The notes beneath the pieces are model-generated. The model was not told where the DNA came from, did no database searches, and saw only the letters and a program-made list of their open reading frames with translations. Positions 9,901 through 17,471 of a stretch of DNA of 64,000 nucleotides are shown here, piece after piece. Position numbers and translations under genes: made by a program. The first letter of the stretch is position 1; every line of letters starts with the position of its first letter. The stretch is from Flavobacterium sp. CF108 (lineage in GTDB: Bacteria; Bacteroidota; Bacteroidia; Flavobacteriales; Flavobacteriaceae), in NCBI RefSeq assembly GCF_900129795.1, contig NZ_FQWW01000005.1, positions 1 through 64,000 of the forward strand. The letters run 5' to 3'.

Positions 9901-11206
9901 AATTATCAATTACAAGTGGTTTTCTATTTATTGGACGTGGGTAGTAGTCTGGCTTAAAGTTTAGTTTACCCAGCGTTGTTTGAATTTCAGGAGCAGACAT
10001 AAAATAATCCCAAAGTAAACCCGAACGATAATTTTCGATCATACAAATAATCGGCCCCTGATCTATAGCTAAATAATAACCATCGAACCAATCGGCAGTT
10101 TCATTGAAAGAGTCTACAAATCCTGCTCTTTCATTCCAGATTTTCGCTCCCAATTTCTCATAAAAATATCTCAGGGCAGCTAATGACTCTTTGGGTGTAT
10201 AGGGCATTGACGAGATAGCTGCAGTAGGGGCAATATCACCTTTGTCATTTCCAGGTGAAAAGGCATTGTAACCAGTATATCCATCACAAGCAGTCAATCC
10301 CCAGGCTTTGCTCTCTCCATATCCGGTATATTCCAGCGGATTTTCCTCACAATACGCCCTATTAATTAAAGTATGAGCTACATTTTGCTGGAAATAATTT
10401 ACATCATTATAAGTATCCCTTAAGTTTTTTGGATTGAATCCTAAAAAAGAATAATGAGCAAAAAATAAAGGTCCGCCTTTTGCAGTTCCGCCACCAAGAG
10501 GAAGAGTAATATCATAAAACTTTTGATTTTTGTTTTTATAACTACGACCAGATGACCAGCCAGTTTGCCACAAACTAGGATCTATGGCATGAGTGGGCGA
10601 AGCAATTGCCAGCACATAGGTAATCATACACTCGTTCCAGCCAATAATGGGTAATTGAATTACGTTCTGCAATTCATTATCACAATGCCAGTACAACTTA
10701 TCCGATCCGAATGTAAAGTAATTCCAGTCGACATTGTTCCAGAGTACATTGATTTTAACAACCAAATCCTGTTCTGCCAAAATGGGCTGGTTAAAATACT
10801 GGCGTGCCGTAATAAAGCCCTGCATCAGATATGATGTTTCAACCAAATCAGCTCCATTATCTTTTGCACTAAACGGAACAGTTTTACCCGTATTTCCGTT
10901 GATCCAATGAGCAAAAGCCCCCTTGTAATTTGTAGCTGAATTAGTTAAGAAATCAACAATTTTCTCAATACGCTGACGCCCTTGTTCTCTGGTAATAAAT
11001 CCTCTCTCGATGCCTACTAAAATAGCCATTATCCCAAATCCTGTACCTCCTGATGTAGTCGTAGTTCCAAGTGTACCCGAAACAGGAATGCGGTTGTTTA
11101 CCATTCCTGAAATTGTTGCATGATCCCAGAAGTGTTTAAAAGTATATTGCTGCGTTATAGTAAGCAGCTCTTCATCTGTAAGTGTTTGTAAGGTTGATTT
11201 TTTCAT
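6941..11206 (-). CDS. Chimeric glycoside hydrolase: glucoamylase-like + FN3 + GH29 alpha-fucosidase + two C-terminal modules
   Basis: A 1421-residue multimodular enzyme. Residues about 8-420 match the glycoamylase-like domain (PF10091, GH144-type: LLTITQQYTFKHFWD; GTGFGIMAILVGIERGF; YTGYNAFSPGND). Residues about 430-580 look like a beta-sandwich. A fibronectin III-like unit spans about 594-672. A GH29 fucosidase domain spans about 677-1150, with GFGLFLHWGTYS, ITAKHHEGFA and LIWWDMG, Asp910 being the likely nucleophile. Two related modules at about 1158-1278 and 1296-1417 share GGWT/GAWT, SGYSG/AGYSG, IELHRIS and DPVNVR; they look like CBM-type carbohydrate-binding units. There is no signal peptide: domain one starts at residue 10 and an in-frame stop lies six codons upstream of the ATG. 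No SusC/D partner is adjacent. Confidence 0.85.
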   Translation of the reverse strand: MKKSTLQTLTDEELLTITQQYTFKHFWDHATISGMVNNRIPVSGTLGTTTTSGGTGFGIMAILVGIERGFITREQGRQRIEKIVDFLTNSATNYKGAFAHWINGNTGKTVPFSAKDNGADLVETSYLMQGFITARQYFNQPILAEQDLVVKINVLWNNVDWNYFTFGSDKLYWHCDNELQNVIQLPIIGWNECMITYVLAIASPTHAIDPSLWQTGWSSGRSYKNKNQKFYDITLPLGGGTAKGGPLFFAHYSFLGFNPKNLRDTYNDVNYFQQNVAHTLINRAYCEENPLEYTGYGESKAWGLTACDGYTGYNAFSPGNDKGDIAPTAAISSMPYTPKESLAALRYFYEKLGAKIWNERAGFVDSFNETADWFDGYYLAIDQGPIICMIENYRSGLLWDYFMSAPEIQTTLGKLNFKPDYYPRPINRKPLVIDNFENGQINFTDKITSNPPADIKITVVDNPNKTGSNQSNKVLKLERLNNTYKWAGFMCTLNETVSEYKYLYMRYYRNNPNSQIRLSVSSEFMPQSPPSKVGEWEVAVFDLLSHKVKDISYFSIQPDFTDNRAVGDVVYIDELTFSDTEIDMDPFYNNNPKELKVIDVQTNSISLSWDTLPEATSYDVFKDGVFYQNVRVNSITIHDLNSFDIYCFAVKGRDDNQNLFTKMSNNLYAATLETKVHKDERMAWWREAGFGLFLHWGTYSGLAGHYTGPTLMKTGPYVEPDYWMQDYYSSYRPEWINPDGTIKIDPTTGEPYKQGQYAEWIMFAAQIPRVEYKSRWQQNFTAQNFNPAEWVRMAKDAGMKYIVITAKHHEGFALMHTHHVGYNVQDDTNISADILKNLVTIAHAAGLKIGFYYSQCLDWMNPGGMGWIPQNATASNEASYEDQSKYTDTIVIPHIHTMINDYGIDLIWWDMGGGSTPEFRYRMMKAIKNIPGSDRLIFNDRMEDGLTGDYATPEQNIPNIPPNGDGTDWETCMTMNDNWGYDAYDPRWKTETDLIQKFIDIVSKGGNFLLNIGPEGDGTFPQEAINRLEGFAVWIAVNKTAVEKVQPSPYTKQLPWGRATRKIIDGTQYLFLHVFTENWPKDGKLIVPDLLDGSIVKAYFLADNAKTALDIAPKDNALGYIISIPANPLDYISTTIVLEMSGIVDILVHFVEQFNDGTLNLNAVDATPTGLSIENGPLYNLGGWTDDTKFATWHVEVKQSGNFFLDAVVSGYSGQFVLKIKGVDQGPYPFIIATSGFDNYEDLSIGKVDLPIGVYEIELHRISNGGFDPVNVRQISIHPAVDKTPIVNQNADRSLVLPAKNAILYGSNIVIEHAPNYNIGAWTNANDYAAWRVKVNVAGIYHWQSELAGYSGKFQLVINGITTIKYSFTTTNNNYENYQIKQLGDVYLEEGIYYIELHRISSGWDPVNVRNITFYQDLLLK

Positions 11207-11671
11207 AACATTAATTGATTAAGGTGTAAGTAATATTAAAAAAAGCTGTATGTGTTATTGTTGCTTTATTCGGTCTTTTTGGAAGTGTAATTTACCGTGT
11301 CAAGAAGATGTCTAACCACTTATTTGTTCTCCTCAATTTTATGGTTTATTCTTAAAGAATTTTATCGAATAACATATTTCTACATTATTACCATTTGAAA
11401 ATTTCATGAAGTCTTAATTATGGCAGGTACTATTACAAATGCTAACTCCTAATTGGCAGTTAAAAAGAAAAAACGGCACAAAATACATTCTTAATCATTA
11501 AAAATCAGCATGTTACAAAACAAATACTAATATATTAATTATTATTGAATAACACAATATGAAAGAATAATATTACTTTGATTTATGTGTTTTTCTCGAA
11601 AATTCGGCTAAATCATTTATAAACCCTAAAATATTCAAGCGAAGGTTTTTCAATTTTACATCAATATGTTT
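11207..11671. other. Gene-free stretch upstream of the glycosidase
   Basis: This 465-bp AT-rich stretch has no plausible ORF. An in-frame stop sits 18 nt before the glycosidase ATG, and I found no sequence resembling a lost signal peptide directly upstream. No strong promoter match for the minus-strand gene was recognised. Confidence 0.5.
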
Positions 11672-11786
11672 CATTAAAAAAGCCTCTCAAATTCTACAAT
11701 TTGAAAGGCTCTTAAATCAGAATAAATTCTTAACCTAAATTTATTTCCTTAATTATTTTTTCTACAAAGATTCCCTTTTCAGAAGT
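11672..11786 (-). pseudogene. Fossil 3' end of a T9SS sorting-domain gene, with its terminator
   Basis: Read on the minus strand, about 11734-11786 encodes TSEKGIFVEKIIKEINLG then a stop. This closely matches the C-terminus TSEKGISVEKIIKE of the leucine-rich-repeat protein ending at 13530. Homology continues through the 3' UTR and hairpin (AAGCCTCTCAAA .. TTTGAAAGGCT). The copy at 13460-13574 has the same length (115 nt) and orientation. No upstream coding sequence of the parent gene survives here; the HxlR gene begins immediately. Confidence 0.75.
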
Positions 11787-11803
11787 AAACCAAAACAATT
11801 GAA

Positions 11804-12130
11804 TCATATATTCAAACCCATTTGCTTTTCTCCCCAAATCCTCATTTGATTGATAAAAGGAATTAATTCTTGTCCATTTTCAATAAGAGTATATTCAACA
11901 CGAGGCGGAACTTCAGGATAAACCTTTCTTGAAATCAGATCATCAGCTTCTAACTCTTTAAGTGTTTGAGTAAGCATTTTTGGCGTTATGCCTTCAACAG
12001 CTTTTTTTAATTCACCATACCTCATCAAACCATCTTTTAAATACCACAAAATTCTTCCTTTGTATTTCCCTCCTATTCTTTGAAAAGCATAATCAACAGG
12101 GCAATAAACTTTTATATTTTTTTTCTCCAT
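11804..12130 (-). CDS. HxlR-family winged-helix regulator
   Basis: A 108-residue HxlR/DUF24 transcriptional regulator. The N-terminal VYCPVDYAFQRIGGKYK contains the conserved Cys (Cys10) that many HxlR proteins use to sense electrophiles or oxidants. The winged helix follows (ILWYLKDGLMRYGELKKA; ITPKMLTQTLKELEADDLI; VPPRVEYTLIENG). It is divergently transcribed from the NIPSNAP gene across a 205-bp spacer with an inverted repeat, so it likely controls that gene and itself. It is the left gene of the cassette bounded by T9SS 3'-end repeats. Confidence 0.9.
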   Translation of the reverse strand: MEKKNIKVYCPVDYAFQRIGGKYKGRILWYLKDGLMRYGELKKAVEGITPKMLTQTLKELEADDLISRKVYPEVPPRVEYTLIENGQELIPFINQMRIWGEKQMGLNI

Positions 12131-12166
12131 TACTATTTATTTTATAAAACACTAATAATCAACAAT

Positions 12167-12206
12167 AGTATACTTTTAGCACCTAAAGAACTAAAATGTA
12201 TGTACT
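12167..12206. promoter_or_regulatory. Candidate HxlR operator (imperfect inverted repeat)
   Basis: AGTATACTTTTAG at 12167-12179 and CTAAAATGTATGTACT at 12191-12206 are imperfect reverse complements (AGTATAC..CTAAAA arms) in the divergent hxlR/NIPSNAP spacer. HxlR proteins bind such dyads as dimers. The assignment is from position and symmetry only. Confidence 0.45.
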
Positions 12207-12335
12207 TGCGATAAAGATATTAAATTACTTTATTTGTTAAGGCTTTAAGAAGATGAATATGAAAAGTCAGCATCATTTATGTTTATTCATTATAATTTCT
12301 CGCAAACCCATACTAATACATATAAATAAAACACT

Positions 12336-13034
12336 ATGAGTAATTTAGCCCCGCAAAATTCAGAAAACATAAAAGTATTAGAAATCCGAAATTATTTATT
12401 AAAGCCAAATTTAACCGATAAGTTCCGCGATTATTTTCATTCGAAATTTGTCGATCCAATGAATGAATTTGGCGGCTACACACTGGGAGAATTCAAAATT
12501 GATAACATAAATGACCGATTTGTTTGGTTTCGTGGTTTTACTGATATGAAAACCCGATTAGAATTTCTGAATGATTTTTATATCAATAGCACAACCTGGA
12601 AAGAATATGGCAAAGGTGCAAACGAGATGATGATAAACTCTGATAATGTTTATTTATTACGACCATTAAAAAAAGAAATTAATAGTGGACTGTTAAAAAC
12701 TGATAAAACATTCAGCGTTATAGATTTTTATATTTGTAATAACACACTTGAAAAGGTTATTAACTTATTTGACACTGCTTATATTCCTTTTCTTAAAAAT
12801 TTAAAAATAGAAGATATAACACTTTGGGTAAGCGAAATGGCTGAAAATGATTTTCCAAGATTACCTGTTTTTCAAGATAAAAATCTTTTAGTGAGTATTA
12901 CACATTACAAAGATGAAAATGAGTTTTATGCTAAACAAAAGAAAATTGATTCTATGCCGGCTGATTTAAAAAATGCGATGCAGGAATTTATAACCATTCA
13001 GAATAAATTAGTGCTTTTGAATTTAAACCGCTAA
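12336..13034 (+). CDS. NIPSNAP-family protein
   Basis: A 232-residue cytosolic protein with two ferredoxin-like NIPSNAP repeats. The first runs about 13-110 (VLEIRNYLLKPNLTDKFRDYF; GEFKIDNINDRFVWFRGFTDM; WKEYGKGANEMM). The second runs about 128-230 (SVIDFYICNNTLEKVINLF). NIPSNAP proteins have no firmly known bacterial reaction. HxlR-linked members are often stress-inducible. The divergent regulator and operator-like repeat suggest redox or electrophile induction. No signal peptide is seen. Confidence 0.82.
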   Translation: MSNLAPQNSENIKVLEIRNYLLKPNLTDKFRDYFHSKFVDPMNEFGGYTLGEFKIDNINDRFVWFRGFTDMKTRLEFLNDFYINSTTWKEYGKGANEMMINSDNVYLLRPLKKEINSGLLKTDKTFSVIDFYICNNTLEKVINLFDTAYIPFLKNLKIEDITLWVSEMAENDFPRLPVFQDKNLLVSITHYKDENEFYAKQKKIDSMPADLKNAMQEFITIQNKLVLLNLNR

Positions 13035-13186
13035 AATCTAAGTTTATCTATTTCACGATTTCTTTTACTTTCACAAAAGGTGCTGAAAAGAATTACAAAT
13101 TTCTTATATAAAAAATTCTCAAAATATTTTTTTATTAAAGCATTTCAAGTTAAATTAGTTGATTTTTCTTATAAAATTTAAAATCT

Positions 13187-13396
13187 ATGATTAAGATAAA
13201 TTATAAAATCCAATTTGTTTTATTTGTTATATGCTTATTCTTTATAGGATTGGGTATATTTAAAGTATCAAATGAAGGATTGAAAACCGGATCAGATCTT
13301 TTTTGGCAAATTTCTCACTTTGTCCCATTCGTTATTGGAGCAATAATTTTTGGTGCTAATTTATATTCTAAACGAATTGAGAAATTTAAAATTTAA
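13187..13396 (+). CDS. Small two-TM membrane protein, unknown function
   Basis: A 69-residue protein with two hydrophobic segments (about 8-26, VLFVICLFFIGLGIF, and 46-60, VPFVIGAIIFGANLY) and a basic C-terminus (SKRIEKFKI). It lies 152 nt after the NIPSNAP gene and is followed by a strong terminator at 13420-13450. I do not recognise a family. Its place inside the cassette bounded by duplicated 3' ends makes an accessory role likely. Confidence 0.55.
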   Translation: MIKINYKIQFVLFVICLFFIGLGIFKVSNEGLKTGSDLFWQISHFVPFVIGAIIFGANLYSKRIEKFKI

Positions 13397-13419
13397 TAAA
13401 AATAAAACATCATAATTTA

Positions 13420-13450
13420 CCCCTGCAAATTGTTATTTGCAGGGGTTTTT
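13420..13450 (+). terminator. Rho-independent terminator
   Basis: Stem CCCCTGCAAA / TTTGCAGGGG followed by TTTTT. It closes the plus-strand NIPSNAP/small protein unit. Confidence 0.85.
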
Positions 13451-13459
13451 ATTATTTAT

Positions 13460-13529
13460 CATAAAAAAGCCTCTCAAAGTCATCAAACTTTGAAAGGCTT
13501 TTAAATCAAAATAAAATTGTAACCTAAAT
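13460..13529 (-). terminator. 3' UTR and terminator of LRR gene (right copy of 115-bp repeat)
   Basis: Hairpin AAGCCTCTCAAAG / CTTTGAAAGGCTT lies just downstream of the T9SS LRR gene on the minus strand. Together with the last codons of that gene (to 13574) it is the second copy of the 115-bp segment also found at 11672-11786. Confidence 0.75.
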
Positions 13530-16500
13530 TTATTCCTTAATTATTTTCTCTACAGAGATTCCTTTTTCGGAAGTTATTCTGATAAAATACAATCCATTTG
13601 ATTTATTGGATAGATTAATTTTCGAACTGTTTTTGTTTTCAATTACAGATTGAAGTATTCTTCCTTGAACATCAAACAATTCAATTCTTTTTATCGTATT
13701 ATCACAATTAATAAACACCTCACCTTTTGTTGGATTTGGATATATATTTATAGTGCTGTCTTTTTCAAAATCTTTATTACCTAATGATTTAAAAATGGTT
13801 TCGGCTGTATTGGTATCAACTGCTTCATTATAATCAAAATAAATACTGGCATCTTGTCCAACCTCATCTCCTGAATTAAGCGATGGCAATGTTTTAATCT
13901 TAAATAAAATATTTCCATGCCCTCCAACCGGCGGCGCTTTTGAGGTGCTTAATTTAATTTTTGCAAAAACAAATTCGGCTGTATTTCCCTTGATGACAAC
14001 ATGTACTGCATGCGAAGCATCTAATAACTGAAGCGAGTTAATATCATATTTACTTTGATCTATAACAACCTTTACAACCACATTTTCAGATTCTGCCGTG
14101 CCTGTATTTTCAAAATTGATTCCATAATGTAAATAATCCCCAATTGTTGAAGGAGAAACGCTCTCGCCTTCTAAACAAGTAATATCATTTGGATCGAATG
14201 AACTCACTATTTCCTGATTAAAAACAAACTGATTATCTGCCGGATTACTGTCTCCAGCAATTGGATTTATTGAAGCAGTAAAATTTAAAATGTCTCCAAT
14301 GTTTGCCGGCGGAACTTGTACCGGAGTATTTACATTTAATCCCACATAAATTCTTCTGCTTTCAAACGGAAGTAAATTAGCATAGTTCCAACCGATATTG
14401 CCTGGAGTTTGAACATTTGGCGCCAGCGTTGCTATTTCATAATGCAATATATTTTGGTTGTAGGTTAAATTGGCTGTACCGTTTAGCGTTTGATTTCCTT
14501 TATTACGTATCAAAATTTCGTACCAAGCCATAAATCCGGGTTTTGCAGGATATATGGACGCAATCACAATTTCTGCATCGCTGTTCGTTCCTAATGCGCT
14601 TACGCAGAAATTTTGCTGTGCGGTGTTATTGTTGTTATCTGCAAATGAAACAACTGGAGATGTTGGCGAAACAGAAAAGAAAGCCGGGTTCTCAACCGCT
14701 GTTGTTATATTAAAATTTCCGGCATCGGTAAAGAAAGTATATTTTCCGCTCAAATCTGTAAAAGTCGAACTTAGAGAAGAACCATCATTTAAATTCACTT
14801 TTACGTTAGCTTGTTTAGAATCAGCAGCATCACAGCCATTATTATCTACATCAAAAGCAATTGTTCCCGTTATCGTATTATAGTTTCCGCCCGGGTTAAA
14901 ACTGCAATATGAATTTACCACAACTGCCGGTAAACCAATCCCAACCAAATAACTTTTTGTATCAGCTACATTTGCATCATCCTGACAAACGAAAATTAAA
15001 TTTGAATTTCCGGTATTAAGATAGAGTTCTTCATCACTTCCGTTTTTTGCAAACACCATTTTGAGATTCGGGTTGTCATTTGCTGTCAAAGATTGAAGGG
15101 CTGAAAAATTCGAAACATCAATATTTTGCAATCCTGTTTTAGTAATATTTAAAGTCGTAATATTTGGCGAATCAGAGAAATCAACTGTTGCTAAAGGCAT
15201 ATCAGAATAAAGCACAGTTTTCAACGCACTGCAATTTGTTAAATTAATCGAATTGATGTTGCTATAACTGCAGTTTAAAAGTTTCAAATTGGTCAATCCA
15301 GATAGGTTCAACGAAGTCAAGGGTGCTTTTTGAACATTTGTCCCTAAAAGTACAAGTGTTTCAAGCGCACTACAGCCCTGAACATTTATTGAATTCAATG
15401 CTTCACTAGTATTACTAATAACTGTAAGCGCATTGCAATTTGAAAAGTCGGCAGTTACCAACGGAACATTCTGAATGCTTAAAACTTTCAACTTCGTGCA
15501 TCCTGAAAGATTTAGATTTGCAGTTGGATTAATATCCAATTCTAAAATTTCCAAATTTGTATTTCCCGAAAGATCAAGCGAAGGAATTTGATTAGAAACC
15601 AAAAAAACATTTTTTAAATTCACAGTACCTGTCAAATTCAAATTTGAAATAGAATTTGTGTTTGCTCTAAGTTGAGTAAGATTTGGAGACGAACTCAAAT
15701 CTAAAGCCGTTAATTGATTTTTGGAGCACTCTATAGTCAAAAGTGCCGAACATCCTGTGAGACTTAAATTTGTCAATGCATTGTTAAACACATTTAATCC
15801 CTGTAACGAACTGCAGCCTGATAAATTTAAAGTAGTCAGCAGATTATCCTGAATTAGAAGATTTTGTAAACTGGAGCAATTTGAAAAATCAGCAGTTTTT
15901 AATACATTATAAGAAAGAAAAGTAGACTGCGGAAAATTAAGCAGTGTACATCCCGAAGCATTTATATCTTCTAAAGTTGGATTATCAGTTATTAAAAAAG
16001 TAGTCAGTTTTGTTAATCCCGAAACATTTATTGCCGTCAATTTATTATTTACCGCATTAAAATATTCCAAATTTGGACAGCCTGTTAAATCAAGTTCAGT
16101 CAAAACATTATCTTCTAAATACAATTGTTTCAAAGCCGAAAGACTGCTGAAATTTAATGCAGCAAAAACCGGGTTTTGCTGCGCCACGATATTAGAAAGA
16201 CTGGAGCAATTTGAAATAGTCAAAGAAGTCAGCAGCGGGTTTTCCATAAAAGTAACTCCCGTTAATCCGTTCATTCCGGAAACTGTTGCAGAAGTCAAAG
16301 TTGGGCTTTTTACATAAATCGTTTTTAAGTTCGGCATACCACTTAAATTGATCGAAGTCGTGCTGATTCCGTTAAAACCCAATTCAGTTACATTCGTAAA
16401 ACCTTCAATTCCCTGAATATTGGTTACCGCATAAGCATTGGTACCTTCAATCCAAAGTTTGTCAATTAAAGCCGCTTCCGAAACCTGAATCTGGTTATCA

Positions 16501-16667
16501 AAATTAGTATCGATTCTCGTAACAGCAACGCCGCCGGAATAAGCCGTAAAATTTGCCGCACCGCCATTTACAAGCATGTTTTTAAATGTTGGATCGGTAA
16601 AATTTAAAATCTGTGCTTTTAGTATTACTGTGAAGAACAGTAAAAATAGGAGTAATTTTTTTCTCAT
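13530..16667 (-). CDS. T9SS-secreted leucine-rich-repeat surface protein
   Basis: A 1045-residue exported protein. The signal peptide is MRKKLLLFLLFFTVILKAQ. From about 60 to 560 there are more than twenty short LRRs of about 21 residues built on the pattern LxxLNLSGCxxLxxL, like Bacteroidota internalin-type repeats. A carboxypeptidase-regulatory-like segment (ITGTIAFDVDNNGCDAADSKQ) follows at about 600-690. A DUF7619-type beta domain (SSFDPNDITCLEGE; FDYNEAVDTNTAET) comes next. The C-terminus is a T9SS type A sorting domain (INIYPNPTKGEVFI to the end). It lies 32 nt downstream of the LytTR regulator and is probably in the same operon. The likely role is adhesion or ligand binding at the surface. 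Confidence 0.88.
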   Translation of the reverse strand: MRKKLLLFLLFFTVILKAQILNFTDPTFKNMLVNGGAANFTAYSGGVAVTRIDTNFDNQIQVSEAALIDKLWIEGTNAYAVTNIQGIEGFTNVTELGFNGISTTSINLSGMPNLKTIYVKSPTLTSATVSGMNGLTGVTFMENPLLTSLTISNCSSLSNIVAQQNPVFAALNFSSLSALKQLYLEDNVLTELDLTGCPNLEYFNAVNNKLTAINVSGLTKLTTFLITDNPTLEDINASGCTLLNFPQSTFLSYNVLKTADFSNCSSLQNLLIQDNLLTTLNLSGCSSLQGLNVFNNALTNLSLTGCSALLTIECSKNQLTALDLSSSPNLTQLRANTNSISNLNLTGTVNLKNVFLVSNQIPSLDLSGNTNLEILELDINPTANLNLSGCTKLKVLSIQNVPLVTADFSNCNALTVISNTSEALNSINVQGCSALETLVLLGTNVQKAPLTSLNLSGLTNLKLLNCSYSNINSINLTNCSALKTVLYSDMPLATVDFSDSPNITTLNITKTGLQNIDVSNFSALQSLTANDNPNLKMVFAKNGSDEELYLNTGNSNLIFVCQDDANVADTKSYLVGIGLPAVVVNSYCSFNPGGNYNTITGTIAFDVDNNGCDAADSKQANVKVNLNDGSSLSSTFTDLSGKYTFFTDAGNFNITTAVENPAFFSVSPTSPVVSFADNNNNTAQQNFCVSALGTNSDAEIVIASIYPAKPGFMAWYEILIRNKGNQTLNGTANLTYNQNILHYEIATLAPNVQTPGNIGWNYANLLPFESRRIYVGLNVNTPVQVPPANIGDILNFTASINPIAGDSNPADNQFVFNQEIVSSFDPNDITCLEGESVSPSTIGDYLHYGINFENTGTAESENVVVKVVIDQSKYDINSLQLLDASHAVHVVIKGNTAEFVFAKIKLSTSKAPPVGGHGNILFKIKTLPSLNSGDEVGQDASIYFDYNEAVDTNTAETIFKSLGNKDFEKDSTINIYPNPTKGEVFINCDNTIKRIELFDVQGRILQSVIENKNSSKINLSNKSNGLYFIRITSEKGISVEKIIKE

Positions 16668-16699
16668 AATTAGTGATATTTTGGTTTTTGGGGAAATCG

Positions 16700-17461
16700 T
16701 TAAAGGGCATTTATTAATTCCTGCAATTTTTCTTTTTTGCTCTGTGCAATCGGAATATTCGAATTATCAGCCATAATCACATAACTGCCATCTGTTTTTA
16801 TATAAGATTTCAGATAAGATAAATTAATTAAATGCGATTGATGAATGCGCTCAAAACCATGTTCTGAAAGTAATTCTTCGTATTCCTTAAGCGTTTTAGA
16901 AATTAATATGGGTTTGTGATTTTTAATAAAAAACTGCGTGTAATTAATTTTTGCTTCACAGCGAATGATATCCGAAACTTCAAACAAATGAATTCCATCG
17001 CTGGTAGAAAGTGCAATACGTTTAAAATTGTCCACTTTTTTTCGGATGTTTTCCAGCAGCAAATCAATATTTTCGAATGAATTGTTTTTCCCAACAGCTT
17101 CTTTAATTTTTGCCATTGTATCTTGCAATTCCTCCGGATCAACAGGTTTTAAGATAAAATCAAGCGCACTAAATTTAAATGCTTTTACGGCGTATTGTTC
17201 ATGTGCAGTGATAAATACGACGTGAGCATTTAGTTTTCCGTTTACTTTATTTAATCTTTCGAGAATATCAAAACCAGTTCCGTCGGTTAAATGAATATCC
17301 AGAAAAATAACCTGAGGCCTTAATTTTTCAATCACGGCAATTCCGGTTTTTACACTTTCGGCTTCGCCAATAATTAAAATATCATTTGTATAACGTTCTA
17401 AAAGCGCTTTTAAACCCGTTCTCAAATGTTTGTCGTCCTCTATTAATACTGCTGTTATCAT
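16700..17461 (-). CDS. LytTR-family response regulator
   Basis: A 253-residue regulator. The receiver domain at 1-120 has the acidic pocket (IEDD near residue 7) and a phosphoacceptor Asp in VIFLDIHLTD (about residue 55). It ends in a LytTR DNA-binding domain (RIALSTSDGIHLFEVSDIIRCEA; ERIHQSHLINLSYLKSYIK; IPIAQSKKEKL). It is encoded 10 nt after the histidine kinase gene, forming a LytS/LytR-like pair. Its likely target is its own operon or the LRR protein gene downstream. Confidence 0.93.
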   Translation of the reverse strand: MITAVLIEDDKHLRTGLKALLERYTNDILIIGEAESVKTGIAVIEKLRPQVIFLDIHLTDGTGFDILERLNKVNGKLNAHVVFITAHEQYAVKAFKFSALDFILKPVDPEELQDTMAKIKEAVGKNNSFENIDLLLENIRKKVDNFKRIALSTSDGIHLFEVSDIIRCEAKINYTQFFIKNHKPILISKTLKEYEELLSEHGFERIHQSHLINLSYLKSYIKTDGSYVIMADNSNIPIAQSKKEKLQELINAL

Positions 17462-17471
17462 TTATTAAAAA

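Noticed and set aside
7013..9944. Several plus-strand ORFs opposite the glycosidase
   Set aside because: They are antisense shadows of a long, clearly conserved coding sequence.
14900..16500. Dense nucleotide repeats that could be a mobile or satellite array
   Set aside because: They encode in-frame leucine-rich repeats of the surface protein.
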